This document shows, one piece after another, positions 41,972 through 50,162 of a DNA stretch of 64,000 bases (within the stretch, counting starts at the first letter, position 1; each line of letters begins with the position of its first letter). The DNA lies in the NCBI RefSeq assembly GCF_014655295.1, contig NZ_BNBI01000002.1, positions 62,001 to 126,000 on the forward strand, written 5' to 3'. The position numbers were made by a program, and so were the translations under genes. This DNA comes from Streptomyces fumanus. GTDB taxonomy: Bacteria > Actinomycetota > Actinomycetes > Streptomycetales > Streptomycetaceae. Below the pieces are notes generated by a model. That model saw nothing but the letters and a program-made list of their open reading frames with translations. It was not told the DNA's origin and did no database searches.

Positions 41972-44377
41972 CTAGGAGACCACCGCCGTGTCCGCCGACT
42001 CGGGCTTCCGCCCGGTGTCGTTCCCGTCGCCCATGGCGATGCCGCGCCGCTTGGAGACGTACACCGAGCCGACGACGACCGCGAGGGCGAGCAGCGCGAT
42101 CAGCACCCGTACGCCGACGCTCTTGTCCGGACCGTACGAGAACTTGATCACCGCGGGGGCGATGAGCAGCGAGACCAGGTTCATCACCTTCAGCAGGGGG
42201 TTGATGGCCGGTCCCGCGGTGTCCTTGAAGGGGTCGCCGACCGTGTCGCCGATGACGGTGGCGGCGTGCGCGTCGCTGCCCTTGCCGCCGTGGTGGCCGT
42301 CCTCGACGAGCTTCTTGGCGTTGTCCCAGGCGCCGCCGGAGTTGGCGAGGAAGACCGCCATCAGCGTGCCCGCGCCGATCGCGCCCGCCAGGTACGCCCC
42401 GAGAGCGCCCACGCCGAGCGTGAACCCGACGAAGATCGGGGCCAGCACGGCGAGCAGCCCGGGCGTGGCGAGTTCCCGCAGGGCGTCCTTCGTACAGATG
42501 TCGACGACCTTCCCGTACTCCGGTTTCTGGCTGTAGTCCATGATCCCGGGCTTCTCCCGGAACTGCCGGCGCACCTCGAAGACGACCGCGCCCGCCGACC
42601 GCGACACCGCGTTGATCGCCAGCCCGGAGAAGAGGAAGACGACCGCCGCGCCCGCGATCAGCCCGACCAGGTTGTTCGGCTGGGAGATGTCCATCATCAG
42701 GCTCATCGGCGCCCCCGGCCCGCTGAGTTGCTCGCCGACGTCCCGGGCGCCGGTGGTGATGGCGTCGCGGTACGACCCGAACAGCGCCGACGCGGCGAGC
42801 ACCGCGGTGGCGATGGCGATGCCCTTGGTGATGGCCTTGGTGGTGTTGCCGACCGCGTCCAGGTCGGTGAGGACCTGCGCGCCCTCGCCCGTGACGTCGC
42901 CGGACATCTCGGCGATGCCCTGGGCGTTGTCGGAGACCGGCCCGAAGGTGTCCATGGCGACGATCACGCCGACCGTGGTGAGCAGGCCGGTGCCGGCCAG
43001 CGCCACCGCGAACAGCGCCAGCATGATCGACGTACCGCCGAGCAGGAAGGCCCCGTAGACGCCGAGGCCGATCAGCAGGGCGGTGTAGACGGCCGACTCC
43101 AGGCCGATGGAGATGCCGGCCAGGACGACGGTGGCCGGTCCGGTGAGGGAGGTCTTGCCGATGTCCCGGACGGGGCGCCGGGTGGTCTCGGTGAAGTAGC
43201 CGGTGAGCTGCTGGATCAGGGCGGCGAGCACGATGCCGATGGCCACGGCGACCAGCGCGAGGATCCGCGGGTCGCCGTCCTTGCCCGCGATCGCCGTGTC
43301 GGTGACGCCGTCGAGGTCCCCGTAGGTGCCCGGCAGGTAGACGAAGACGGCCACCGCCACCAGTACCAGCGAGATCACCGCGGAGATGAAGAAGCCGCGG
43401 TTGATCGCGCTCATCCCGGCGCGGTCGCTGCGGCGCGGCGCCACCGCGAAGATCCCGATCATCGCGGTGATCACCCCAATGGCCGGTACGAGCAGCGGGA
43501 ACGCCAGTCCCGAGTCGCCGAAGGCCACCTTGCCGAGGATCAGCGCGGCGACCAGCGTCACGGCGTACGACTCGAAGAGGTCGGCCGCCATGCCCGCGCA
43601 GTCGCCGACGTTGTCGCCCACGTTGTCGGCGATGGTCGCGGCGTTGCGCGGGTCGTCCTCCGGGATGCCCTGCTCGACCTTGCCGACCAGGTCGGCGCCG
43701 ACGTCGGCGGCCTTGGTGAAGATGCCGCCGCCGACCCTCATGAACATCGCGATCAGGGCGGCCCCGAGGCCGAAGCCCTCCAGGACCTTCGGCGCGTCGG
43801 CCGCGTACACCAGCACCACGCAGGAGGCGCCGAGCAGGCCGAGCCCCACCGTGAACATGCCGACGACGCCGCCCGTGCGAAATGCGATCTTCATCGCTCT
43901 GTGCGAGACGAGGGTGAGATCCTTTTTCGGTTCGCCCTCGGCCGGTGTCGCTTCCCGCGCCGCCGCGGCGACGCGCACATTGCTGCGGACGGCGAGCCAC
44001 ATGCCGATATATCCGGTGGCCGCCGAGAACGCCGCTCCGATCAGAAAGAAGATCGATCGTCCGGCACGCTGATTCCAGTCGTCCGCGGGCAGCAGCATGA
44101 GCAGGAAGAACACCACGACGGCGAATACGCCGAGGGTGCGCAACTGCCTGGCCAGATAGGCGTTGGCGCCTTCCTGGACCGCCGCCGCGATCTTCTTCAT
44201 GCTGTCCGTGCCCTCGCCCGCCGCGAGCACCTGGCGCACCAGGACGCCCGCGACCACGAGCGCCGCCAGCGCCACGACGGCGATGACGGCGACGAGGACA
44301 CGGTTGCCATCGGTGAGCACGGCGGCCGCGAGGCTGGTGTGGTGGCCCGAGCCATAGGAAAGAGAAAGCTCCGCCAT
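41972..44377 (-). CDS. hppA: Membrane-bound proton-translocating pyrophosphatase (K+-independent)
   Basis: H+-PPase couples pyrophosphate hydrolysis to proton export. The protein has 801 residues with 16 or so helices. The catalytic loops are GGGIFTKAADVGADLVGKVEQGIPEDDPRNAATIADNVGDNVGD, DTFGPVSDNAQGIAEM and GDTVGDPFKDTAGPAINPLLK. The potassium-determining motif reads GNTTKA (Lys at the position that is Ala in K+-dependent enzymes), so it should be K+-independent. Start ATG 44377, after AAGGAGGA. Two pyrophosphatases (this and ppa) coexist in the window. Confidence 0.96.
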   Translation of the reverse strand: MAELSLSYGSGHHTSLAAAVLTDGNRVLVAVIAVVALAALVVAGVLVRQVLAAGEGTDSMKKIAAAVQEGANAYLARQLRTLGVFAVVVFFLLMLLPADDWNQRAGRSIFFLIGAAFSAATGYIGMWLAVRSNVRVAAAAREATPAEGEPKKDLTLVSHRAMKIAFRTGGVVGMFTVGLGLLGASCVVLVYAADAPKVLEGFGLGAALIAMFMRVGGGIFTKAADVGADLVGKVEQGIPEDDPRNAATIADNVGDNVGDCAGMAADLFESYAVTLVAALILGKVAFGDSGLAFPLLVPAIGVITAMIGIFAVAPRRSDRAGMSAINRGFFISAVISLVLVAVAVFVYLPGTYGDLDGVTDTAIAGKDGDPRILALVAVAIGIVLAALIQQLTGYFTETTRRPVRDIGKTSLTGPATVVLAGISIGLESAVYTALLIGLGVYGAFLLGGTSIMLALFAVALAGTGLLTTVGVIVAMDTFGPVSDNAQGIAEMSGDVTGEGAQVLTDLDAVGNTTKAITKGIAIATAVLAASALFGSYRDAITTGARDVGEQLSGPGAPMSLMMDISQPNNLVGLIAGAAVVFLFSGLAINAVSRSAGAVVFEVRRQFREKPGIMDYSQKPEYGKVVDICTKDALRELATPGLLAVLAPIFVGFTLGVGALGAYLAGAIGAGTLMAVFLANSGGAWDNAKKLVEDGHHGGKGSDAHAATVIGDTVGDPFKDTAGPAINPLLKVMNLVSLLIAPAVIKFSYGPDKSVGVRVLIALLALAVVVGSVYVSKRRGIAMGDGNDTGRKPESADTAVVS

Positions 44378-44692
44378 TCGTCCTCCTTGACGCTTGGGCT
44401 GAGCTCAAGATGTGGACGGATTGTAGGTACCGGAACCTGATCAAAACAGAGCCTGACAAATGTATTCGGCCCGTCAAGCGAAAAGCCGTAACGCCTTTGA
44501 GGCATTCAGACAGGAGCTTATTGATCGTGAATTGCTTCACTTAACGTCCGCACAGATCCACTGTATGCGGGAGGATCGTCTTCCGCACATGACGCTATGG
44601 CGCGACGTGATGCACCTGGCGCGCATGGCGCACATGGGGCACATGACAAAGGGCCCTACGCGGTAGGGCCCTGCGGGTGGCGGAGACGAACG
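44378..44692. other. hppA promoter region and 3' region of the anti-sigma gene
   Basis: This 315-bp gap is unusually AT-rich near hppA (44440-44570) and probably holds its promoter. A 68-codon plus-strand frame (44460-44666) is possible but has no family resemblance. The sequence near 44610-44650 contains CATGGCGCACATGGGGCACATG-like short repeats. A terminator lies at 44651-44671. Confidence 0.5.
44651..44671. terminator. Terminator after the bldG-anti-sigma operon
   Basis: GGGCCCTAC (44651-44659) and GTAGGGCCC (44663-44671) form a perfect 9-bp stem with a 3-nt loop. It lies 22 bp beyond the anti-sigma stop on the minus strand and is followed there by TTTGTCATGT. Confidence 0.8.
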
Positions 44693-45124
44693 TCAGTTCA
44701 GCGGGAGTGCGGCGGGCGGGGTCGTCGGCCAGGTCATGCGGATCAGTCCGCCCTCCTCGCCGGCGCTGACCTCCACGTCGTCGACGAGCCCGCTGATGAC
44801 CGCGAGGCCCATCTCGTCCTCCTCGGCCTCCGCGTCGTCACCGAGGGCGCCGGGAGCGCCGCCGGGGGCCGGGTGCGGCACCTGGTCGCCGACCTCGATG
44901 GAGAACTGCTTCTCCTCCTCGATCAGCGCCACCTTCACCGGCGCCGTGATGCCGCCGTTCCGGTGCAGCCCGACGGCCCGGCTGCATGCCTCGCCGACGG
45001 CGAGCCTGACCTCGTCGAGGACGGCCTCGTCCACTCCGGCCCTGCGTGCCACCGCGGCCGCCACCAGCCGGGCGGTCCTGACGTGCTCGGGCAGCGCGCT
45101 GAAGCGGAGTTCAACGGTGGCCAT
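44693..45124 (-). CDS. Anti-sigma factor (RsbW-like), partner of BldG
   Basis: The 143-residue protein has the GHKL layout (LDEVRLAVGEACSRAV; EEKQFSIEVGDQVP; MGLAVISGLVDDVEV). It is the conserved downstream partner of BldG (SCO3548 in S. coelicolor, which I recall as ApgA). The N-box, normally E-x-x-x-N, reads GEACSRAV, with Arg in place of the Mg-coordinating Asn, so kinase activity may be reduced. An acidic insert (DDAEAEEDE) sits before the G-box. Confidence 0.93.
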   Translation of the reverse strand: MATVELRFSALPEHVRTARLVAAAVARRAGVDEAVLDEVRLAVGEACSRAVGLHRNGGITAPVKVALIEEEKQFSIEVGDQVPHPAPGGAPGALGDDAEAEEDEMGLAVISGLVDDVEVSAGEEGGLIRMTWPTTPPAALPLN

Positions 45125-45204
45125 GCATCCCCCTCGGTACTACGGGCGTGCTGTCGAGGGACCGGGCCGCCGAAAGCCCGGCCCCCTGATGATGCTCATC
45201 GACG

Positions 45205-45225
45205 TCCCGGGCCCAGGGCCCGGGA
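45205..45225 (-). terminator. Palindromic hairpin between bldG and the anti-sigma gene
   Basis: TCCCGGGCCC (45205-45214) and GGGCCCGGGA (45216-45225) are separated by one base. It lies in the 115-bp intergenic gap and could end part of the bldG transcripts, consistent with the reported mono- and bicistronic bldG mRNAs. Confidence 0.6.
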
Positions 45226-45239
45226 TCCGGTGATCGTCG

Positions 45240-45581
45240 TCAGTCGGTGGCCGCCACCGCTTCCTCGACCGAGGTGTGAATGGGGAACACCTTGGTGAGG
45301 CCGGTGATACGGAAGATCTTGAGAATGCGCTCCTGGTTGCAGACCAGGCGCAGCGAGCCCTCGTGGGCCCGCACCCGCTTCAGTCCGCCGACCAGCACGC
45401 CGAGTCCGGTGGAGTCGAGGAAGTCCACGCCCTCCATGTCGACGACGAGGTGGAAACTCCCGTCGTTCACCAGCTCGACCAACTGCTCGCGCAGCTTGGG
45501 CGCGGTGTATACGTCAATTTCGCCACCGACCTCGACGACCGTACGATCGCCGACGGTACGGGTCGACAGGGACAGGTCCAC
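45240..45581 (-). CDS. bldG: Anti-anti-sigma factor BldG
   Basis: The 113-residue STAS protein starts [20 protein letters not shown]. It carries the phosphorylatable serine in [15 protein letters not shown] (Ser57 by count), and ends EEAVAATD. BldG is required for aerial mycelium and antibiotic production in S. coelicolor and binds several anti-sigma factors. Start ATG 45581; the upstream 80 bp separate it from the divergent helicase region. Confidence 0.97.
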
Positions 45582-45737
45582 GGATCCTCCAGCACCTTGC
45601 TATCGAGCGGTCGCCCCTCGGGACACCTCGGCTTGGAGCCCCCGGGACGGTTCGCCAGCCGCGATGGCATTCAATCACTTACCGGCGGGCGTGCACGACG
45701 CCTTGGTCCATTGTCCGTCACGCCAGTGACACACTCG

Positions 45738-48302
45738 ATGCCGATGGCCAAGAATCACCGATCCGATGGATCCCCGACGGACCCCGCCTCCCGGCCCGAT
45801 CCGGGCACGGTCCTGGGCCGCCTCGCGGCGGGGCCGAACCGGGCTTCGCGCATCACTCATACGGAGCACTTGCCCCCGCGTGCGGGTCGCCATGCCGTCT
45901 GGCCGGACCGGATTCGCCCCGAGGTCATCGCGGCGGTGCAGGCCGCGGGCATCGAGCACCCCTGGGCCCACCAGGCCCGCGCGGCCGAGCACGCCCTCGT
46001 CGGCGACTCGGTCGTGGTCGCCACCGGCACCGCCTCCGGCAAGTCCCTCGCCTACCTCGTCCCGGTGCTCTCGGCGCTCCTGGACGGCTCCGAGGCCCCG
46101 AACGGACGCGGCGCGACCGCCCTCTACCTGGCCCCGACCAAGGCGCTCGCCGCCGATCAGTGCCGGTCGGTGAAGGAACTTTCACAACCTCTCGGCGCGT
46201 CCGTGCGCGCCGCGGTCTACGACGGCGACACCGCGTTCGAAGAGCGCGAATGGATCCGCCAGTACGGCACGTACGTCCTGACCAACCCGGACATGCTGCA
46301 CCGCGGCATCCTGCCCTCCCACCCCCGCTGGTCCTCCTTCCTGAAGGCGCTGAAGTACGTCGTCGTCGACGAGTGCCACACCTATCGCGGCGTCTTCGGC
46401 TCGCACGTCGCCCAGGTGCTGCGCAGGCTGCGCAGACTGTGCGCCCGCTACGGCGCGTCGCCGGTGTTCCTGCTGGCCTCCGCCACCGCCGCCGAGCCCG
46501 CGGTCGCCGCCCGCCGGCTCACCGGCCTGCCGGTGGTGGAGGTCGCCGACGACGCCTCGCCCCGCGGTGAACTGGTGTTCGCCCTCTGGGAGCCCCCGCT
46601 GACCGAACTGGAGGGCGAGAAGGGCGCGCCCGTCCGCCGGACGGCCACCGCCGAGGCCGCCGACCTCCTCACCGACCTCACCGTGCAGGGCATGCGGTCC
46701 ATCGCCTTCGTCCGCTCCCGGCGCGGCGCCGAACTGATCTCCGTCATCGCCCAGGAACGCCTCGCCGAGGTCGACCGCTCCCTGACCCGGCGTGTCGCGG
46801 CGTACCGCGGCGGCTACCTCCCCGAGGAGCGCCGCGCCCTGGAACGCGCCCTGCACTCCGGCGACCTCCTCGGCCTCGCCGCGACCAACGCCCTCGAACT
46901 CGGCGTCGACATCTCCGGCCTGGACGCCGTGGTCATCGCCGGCTATCCGGGGACGCGGGCCTCCCTGTGGCAGCAGGCGGGCCGGGCCGGACGGGCCGGG
47001 CAGGGCGCGCTGGCGGTGCTGGTCGCCCGCGACGACCCGCTGGACACCTTCCTCGTCCACCACCCCGAGGCCCTGTTCGACCAGCCGGTCGAGTCCACCG
47101 TCCTCGACCCCGACAACCCCTACGTCCTCGCCCCGCACCTGTGCGCCGCGGCGGCGGAACTGCCCCTGACCGACGAGGACCTCAAACTCTTCGGCCCCGC
47201 GTGCGAGGAGCTGCTCCCCCAGTTGGAGGCGGCCAAGCTGCTGCGCCGCCGGACCCGGGCCTGGCACTGGACGCGCCGCGAACGGGCCGCCGACCTCACC
47301 GACATCCGCGGCGAGGGCGGCCGGCCGGTCCAGGTCGTCGAGGCCGGGACGGGCCGGCTGCTGGGCACGGTCGACGCCGGCGCCGCCCACACCACGGTCC
47401 ACGAGGGCGCGGTCCACCTCCACCAGGGCCGCACCTATCTGGTCCGCTCCCTGGACCTGGACGACTCCGTCGCCCTCGTCGAACAGGCCAGTCCGCCGTA
47501 CTCGACGGTGGCCCGCGACACCACCGCCATCTCCGTCCTGGAGACCGACGTCGAGATCCCGTGGGGCGACGGCCGCCTCTGCTACGGCTCCGTCGAGGTC
47601 ACCAACCAGGTGGTCTCCTTCCTGCGCCGCCGCCTGATCACCGGCGAAGTCCTCGGCGAGACCAAGCTCGACCTCCCTCCTCGTACGCTGCGCACCCGCG
47701 CCGTGTGGTGGACGGTCACCGAGGACCAGCTCGACGCCGCCCGGATCAACCCGGAGATCCTCGGCGGGGCCCTGCACGCCGCCGAGCACGCCTCCATCGG
47801 CATGCTCCCGCTCTTCGCCACCTGCGACCGCTGGGACATCGGCGGCGTCTCCGTCCCCCTGCACCCCGACACCCTCCTGCCGACGGTCTTCGTGTACGAC
47901 GGCCACCCCGGCGGCGCGGGATTCGCCGAGCGCGCCTTCCACACCGCCCGCGACTGGCTCACCGCCACCCGCGAGGCCATCGCCTCCTGCGAATGCGACG
48001 CGGGCTGCCCGTCCTGCATCCAGTCCCCCAAGTGCGGCAACGGCAACGAGCCGTTGCACAAGCGGGGGGCGGTGCGGCTGCTTACGGTGCTGTTGCGGGG
48101 AGCGCCGGGGGAGACGGGGGTGGCTGGGGAGTCGAGGGTGCCTGGGGGGCCTGAGGTGTCCGGGGGCCCGGGAGTGCCCGGAGGGCCGGGAGTGCCCGGG
48201 GGGCCGGGGGTGCCCGGTGGTTCAGGCGCGGCGGGCGGGTCGGGTGGGTCGGGTGGGTCGGAGGCATCGGGCGGACCGGGGCTGGATGGCGCTGGGCGGT
48301 AG
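45738..48302 (+). CDS. DEAD/DEAH helicase, MrfA/YprA type, with DUF1998 zinc region and collagen-like tail
   Basis: The protein has 854 residues from ATG 45738. Helicase motifs: WAHQARAAEHAL, Walker A VATGTASGKSLAYL, DECH in VVDECHTYRGVFG, LLASATAAEP, and motif VI AGRAGRAGQGAL after TNALELGVDISGLDAVV. The C-terminal four-cysteine cluster CECDAGCPSCIQSPKCGNG is that of MrfA/YprA helicases, implicated in mitomycin-type damage repair. The last 70 residues are low complexity (GGPGVPGGPGVPGGS type). N-terminus: MAFNHLPAGVHDAL lies in another frame at 45664 and joins this frame with one base shift, see findings. The 3' end overlaps the TadE-like gene. Confidence 0.92.
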   Translation: MPMAKNHRSDGSPTDPASRPDPGTVLGRLAAGPNRASRITHTEHLPPRAGRHAVWPDRIRPEVIAAVQAAGIEHPWAHQARAAEHALVGDSVVVATGTASGKSLAYLVPVLSALLDGSEAPNGRGATALYLAPTKALAADQCRSVKELSQPLGASVRAAVYDGDTAFEEREWIRQYGTYVLTNPDMLHRGILPSHPRWSSFLKALKYVVVDECHTYRGVFGSHVAQVLRRLRRLCARYGASPVFLLASATAAEPAVAARRLTGLPVVEVADDASPRGELVFALWEPPLTELEGEKGAPVRRTATAEAADLLTDLTVQGMRSIAFVRSRRGAELISVIAQERLAEVDRSLTRRVAAYRGGYLPEERRALERALHSGDLLGLAATNALELGVDISGLDAVVIAGYPGTRASLWQQAGRAGRAGQGALAVLVARDDPLDTFLVHHPEALFDQPVESTVLDPDNPYVLAPHLCAAAAELPLTDEDLKLFGPACEELLPQLEAAKLLRRRTRAWHWTRRERAADLTDIRGEGGRPVQVVEAGTGRLLGTVDAGAAHTTVHEGAVHLHQGRTYLVRSLDLDDSVALVEQASPPYSTVARDTTAISVLETDVEIPWGDGRLCYGSVEVTNQVVSFLRRRLITGEVLGETKLDLPPRTLRTRAVWWTVTEDQLDAARINPEILGGALHAAEHASIGMLPLFATCDRWDIGGVSVPLHPDTLLPTVFVYDGHPGGAGFAERAFHTARDWLTATREAIASCECDAGCPSCIQSPKCGNGNEPLHKRGAVRLLTVLLRGAPGETGVAGESRVPGGPEVSGGPGVPGGPGVPGGPGVPGGSGAAGGSGGSGGSEASGGPGLDGAGR

Positions 48303-48730
48303 GCGGTGGTTTCGGGCTCGGGCTCGGGGCTGGGCTCAGGTCCAGGCGGACCCGGCGGGCCCGGCGGACCCGCTCGGGCCCTGACCTCCGCCGTGAACGG
48401 GCCCCGGCCCGACGCCGCCGTCACGTCGGACACCTGGCCGGTGAGGGCGCACCGCACCAGTCGCGCGCCCTGGGCGCGGGCCACCCGGTCCGCCCGCCCG
48501 CACGCCGCCGCCTGGCCGCCCGCCCAGTGGTCCGCCGCCGCGAGGGCCGCCAGATCGGCGCTCCCGGCCGCCCGGTGCCGGGCCGCGACCGCCTGCCCGA
48601 GGGCCAGGACGACGCCGAACACCACACACAGCACGGCGATCGCCCCGACACTCCACACGGTGGCGGAACCCCGGTCCGAGCAGCGGCGGGGCGCCATTGG
48701 AAACGGCGGCGTACGCCCCGCGCCCGTCAC
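47582..48730 (-). CDS. TadE-like protein (Rv3654c family) with long antisense C-terminal extension
   Basis: GTG 48730 overlaps the upstream TadE stop (GTGA). The N-terminal 130 residues are the real domain: MAPRRCSDRGSATVWSVGAI, hydrophobic helix, VAARHRAAGSADLAALAAADHWAGGQAAACGRADRVA, with two Cys. The family normally ends about there. Here the frame stays open for another 250 codons, antisense to the helicase 3' end (721 bp overlap), first as a PPGPPGPP/PPGTPGPPGT repeat and then as apparently arbitrary sequence. The functional protein probably needs only the first part; the extension may be a by-product of the GC-rich repeat. Confidence 0.7.
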   Translation of the reverse strand: MTGAGRTPPFPMAPRRCSDRGSATVWSVGAIAVLCVVFGVVLALGQAVAARHRAAGSADLAALAAADHWAGGQAAACGRADRVARAQGARLVRCALTGQVSDVTAASGRGPFTAEVRARAGPPGPPGPPGPEPSPEPEPETTAYRPAPSSPGPPDASDPPDPPDPPAAPEPPGTPGPPGTPGPPGTPGPPDTSGPPGTLDSPATPVSPGAPRNSTVSSRTAPRLCNGSLPLPHLGDWMQDGQPASHSQEAMASRVAVSQSRAVWKARSANPAPPGWPSYTKTVGRRVSGCRGTETPPMSQRSQVAKSGSMPMEACSAACRAPPRISGLIRAASSWSSVTVHHTARVRSVRGGRSSLVSPRTSPVIRRRRRKETTWLVTSTEP

Positions 48731-49104
48731 GTCCCCACCCCCGCCGTCCACTCCACCGAGGCCACGGCTTCCTCCCGTACCTCGAACGGCAACCCGCTCA
48801 GGACGGGCGGCTTCGCGGTGACGACGACCCGGACGTGGTCCGCCTCCCGGCTGACCGTGACATCCGCTCCGTCCGGTGCCGCCTCCCGGGTGATCCGGAC
48901 GACCGCGTCGGCCGGGTCCTGCCGGGCCGCCGCGCGGGCGCCGGTCCGTGCCGCGTCCACGCACTGGATCTGCGCGGCCACCACCAGCAGCCCCCACACC
49001 AGCGCCATCGCGAACATCACCAGCACCGGCAGCACCACGGCCGACTCCGCCGTCACGAACCCGTCGTCGGCCGGGCCGTCCGCCCGCCGCTCACATCGCC
49101 GCAT
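48727..49104 (-). CDS. TadE-family pseudopilin-like protein
   Basis: The 125-residue protein has the TadE pattern: DDGFVTAESAVVLPVLVMFAMALVWGLLVVAAQIQCVDAARTGARAAARQDP. It is presumably a minor pilin or assembly component of a Flp/Tad-type secretion system. Its ATG overlaps the DUF4244 gene by 14 bp and its stop overlaps the next gene (GTGA), so the three are coupled. Confidence 0.9.
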   Translation of the reverse strand: MRRCERRADGPADDGFVTAESAVVLPVLVMFAMALVWGLLVVAAQIQCVDAARTGARAAARQDPADAVVRITREAAPDGADVTVSREADHVRVVVTAKPPVLSGLPFEVREEAVASVEWTAGVGT

Positions 49105-49297
49105 CGAGGGCCCGCTTCACGATGCCTTCGAGTTCCGCGCTGACCGTCCCGCTCGTGACCACCTTGTAGAGCACCACGGCGAACGCCACCGCCGCCACGA
49201 TGCCCATCGCGTACTCGGACGTGACCATGCCCGCGTCCCGTCGCGCGCGTGCCCGGCGCACCAAGGCCCGCAGTCGTGCTCGTACCACCTGATACAT
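49091..49297 (-). CDS. DUF4244 Flp pilin-like protein
   Basis: The 68-residue protein (MYQVVRARLRALVRRARARR, then AGMVTSEYAMGIVAAVAFAVVLYKVVTSGTV) resembles the prepilin layout: basic N-terminus, short VTSEYA E5-like motif and one hydrophobic helix. It is the likely major pilin of the locus. Confidence 0.9.
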   Translation of the reverse strand: MYQVVRARLRALVRRARARRDAGMVTSEYAMGIVAAVAFAVVLYKVVTSGTVSAELEGIVKRALDAAM

Positions 49298-49367
49298 CTC
49301 GACCCCCGTGAGTGTTCGTTACGTTCGACAGTTCCGGTCGTGCTGATCGCTCACTGCTCCGGGTGGG

Positions 49368-50162
49368 TCATCCACCGCCACCTCCTCCCAGCACCCCGCC
49401 CGCCAGGCCGATCACCACAGGGAGGATCCCCACCGCGATGAAGGCGGGCAGGAAGCACAGCCCGACCGGCGCGCTGACCATGACGGCCGCCCGCCGGGCC
49501 CGTGCCGTGGTGGTGCGGGCCCACTCCGCGCGGGCTTGCGCGGCGAGGCGCGCGACCGGTCCGGCGGCGGGCAGCCCGGACACGCCGGCGCGTTCCAGCA
49601 GCCGGGCCAAGGGCGAGGCGCCCGGGAGGGCCGCCAGGTGCCGCCAGGCACCCTCCGGTTCGCCGCCGAGGCGGACCTCGGCCGCGCCCCGTGCCAGGGC
49701 GTCACCGACGGGTCCGACCAGGGCGTCGCCCACGGCCCGCGCCGCCACCACCGGGCCCGCGCCCGCCGCGATGCAGGCCGCCAGCAGGTCGGCGGCCAGC
49801 GGCAGTTGGCGGGCCGCCTCGGCCGCCTCGGCGTCTCCGGCCGCCGTACCGGCGGGCGCCCGCCGTCGCTGCCAGTGCCGGAGCCCGGCCGCCACGGCCA
49901 GCCCCGCCAGCAGGCCGGCGACTCCCCCGAGCAGAGCCCAGCCGGCCCCCACGACGGCCGCCAACGGCACCCACGGGCGTGCCCTGGCGAGCACCACGAC
50001 GCGCCGTGGGGCGGCAGGGGCCCGTTGCGCGACGGTGAGTCCGGCGAGCCGGTGCCGTACCCCGTGGGCACGGCGGGCGGTGACCGCCCAGCGCACCAGC
50101 CAGCCGACGGGCAGCAGGGTCCCCAGCATCACCCCCAGCCCGTGGACGACGTCCGTGCTCAT
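49368..50162 (-). CDS. tadC: TadC-like type II secretion F-domain protein
   Basis: The 264-residue membrane protein has the T2SSF/GspF fold ([64 protein letters not shown]). It starts at ATG 50162, overlapping the tadB stop (ATGA). Inner-membrane platform of the Tad machine; it ends in a Gly stretch. Confidence 0.9.
   Translation of the reverse strand: MSTDVVHGLGVMLGTLLPVGWLVRWAVTARRAHGVRHRLAGLTVAQRAPAAPRRVVVLARARPWVPLAAVVGAGWALLGGVAGLLAGLAVAAGLRHWQRRRAPAGTAAGDAEAAEAARQLPLAADLLAACIAAGAGPVVAARAVGDALVGPVGDALARGAAEVRLGGEPEGAWRHLAALPGASPLARLLERAGVSGLPAAGPVARLAAQARAEWARTTTARARRAAVMVSAPVGLCFLPAFIAVGILPVVIGLAGGVLGGGGGG

Noticed and set aside
44460..44666. 68-codon ORF upstream of hppA
   Set aside because: It covers the hppA promoter region and a terminator, with no recognisable motif or ribosome site.
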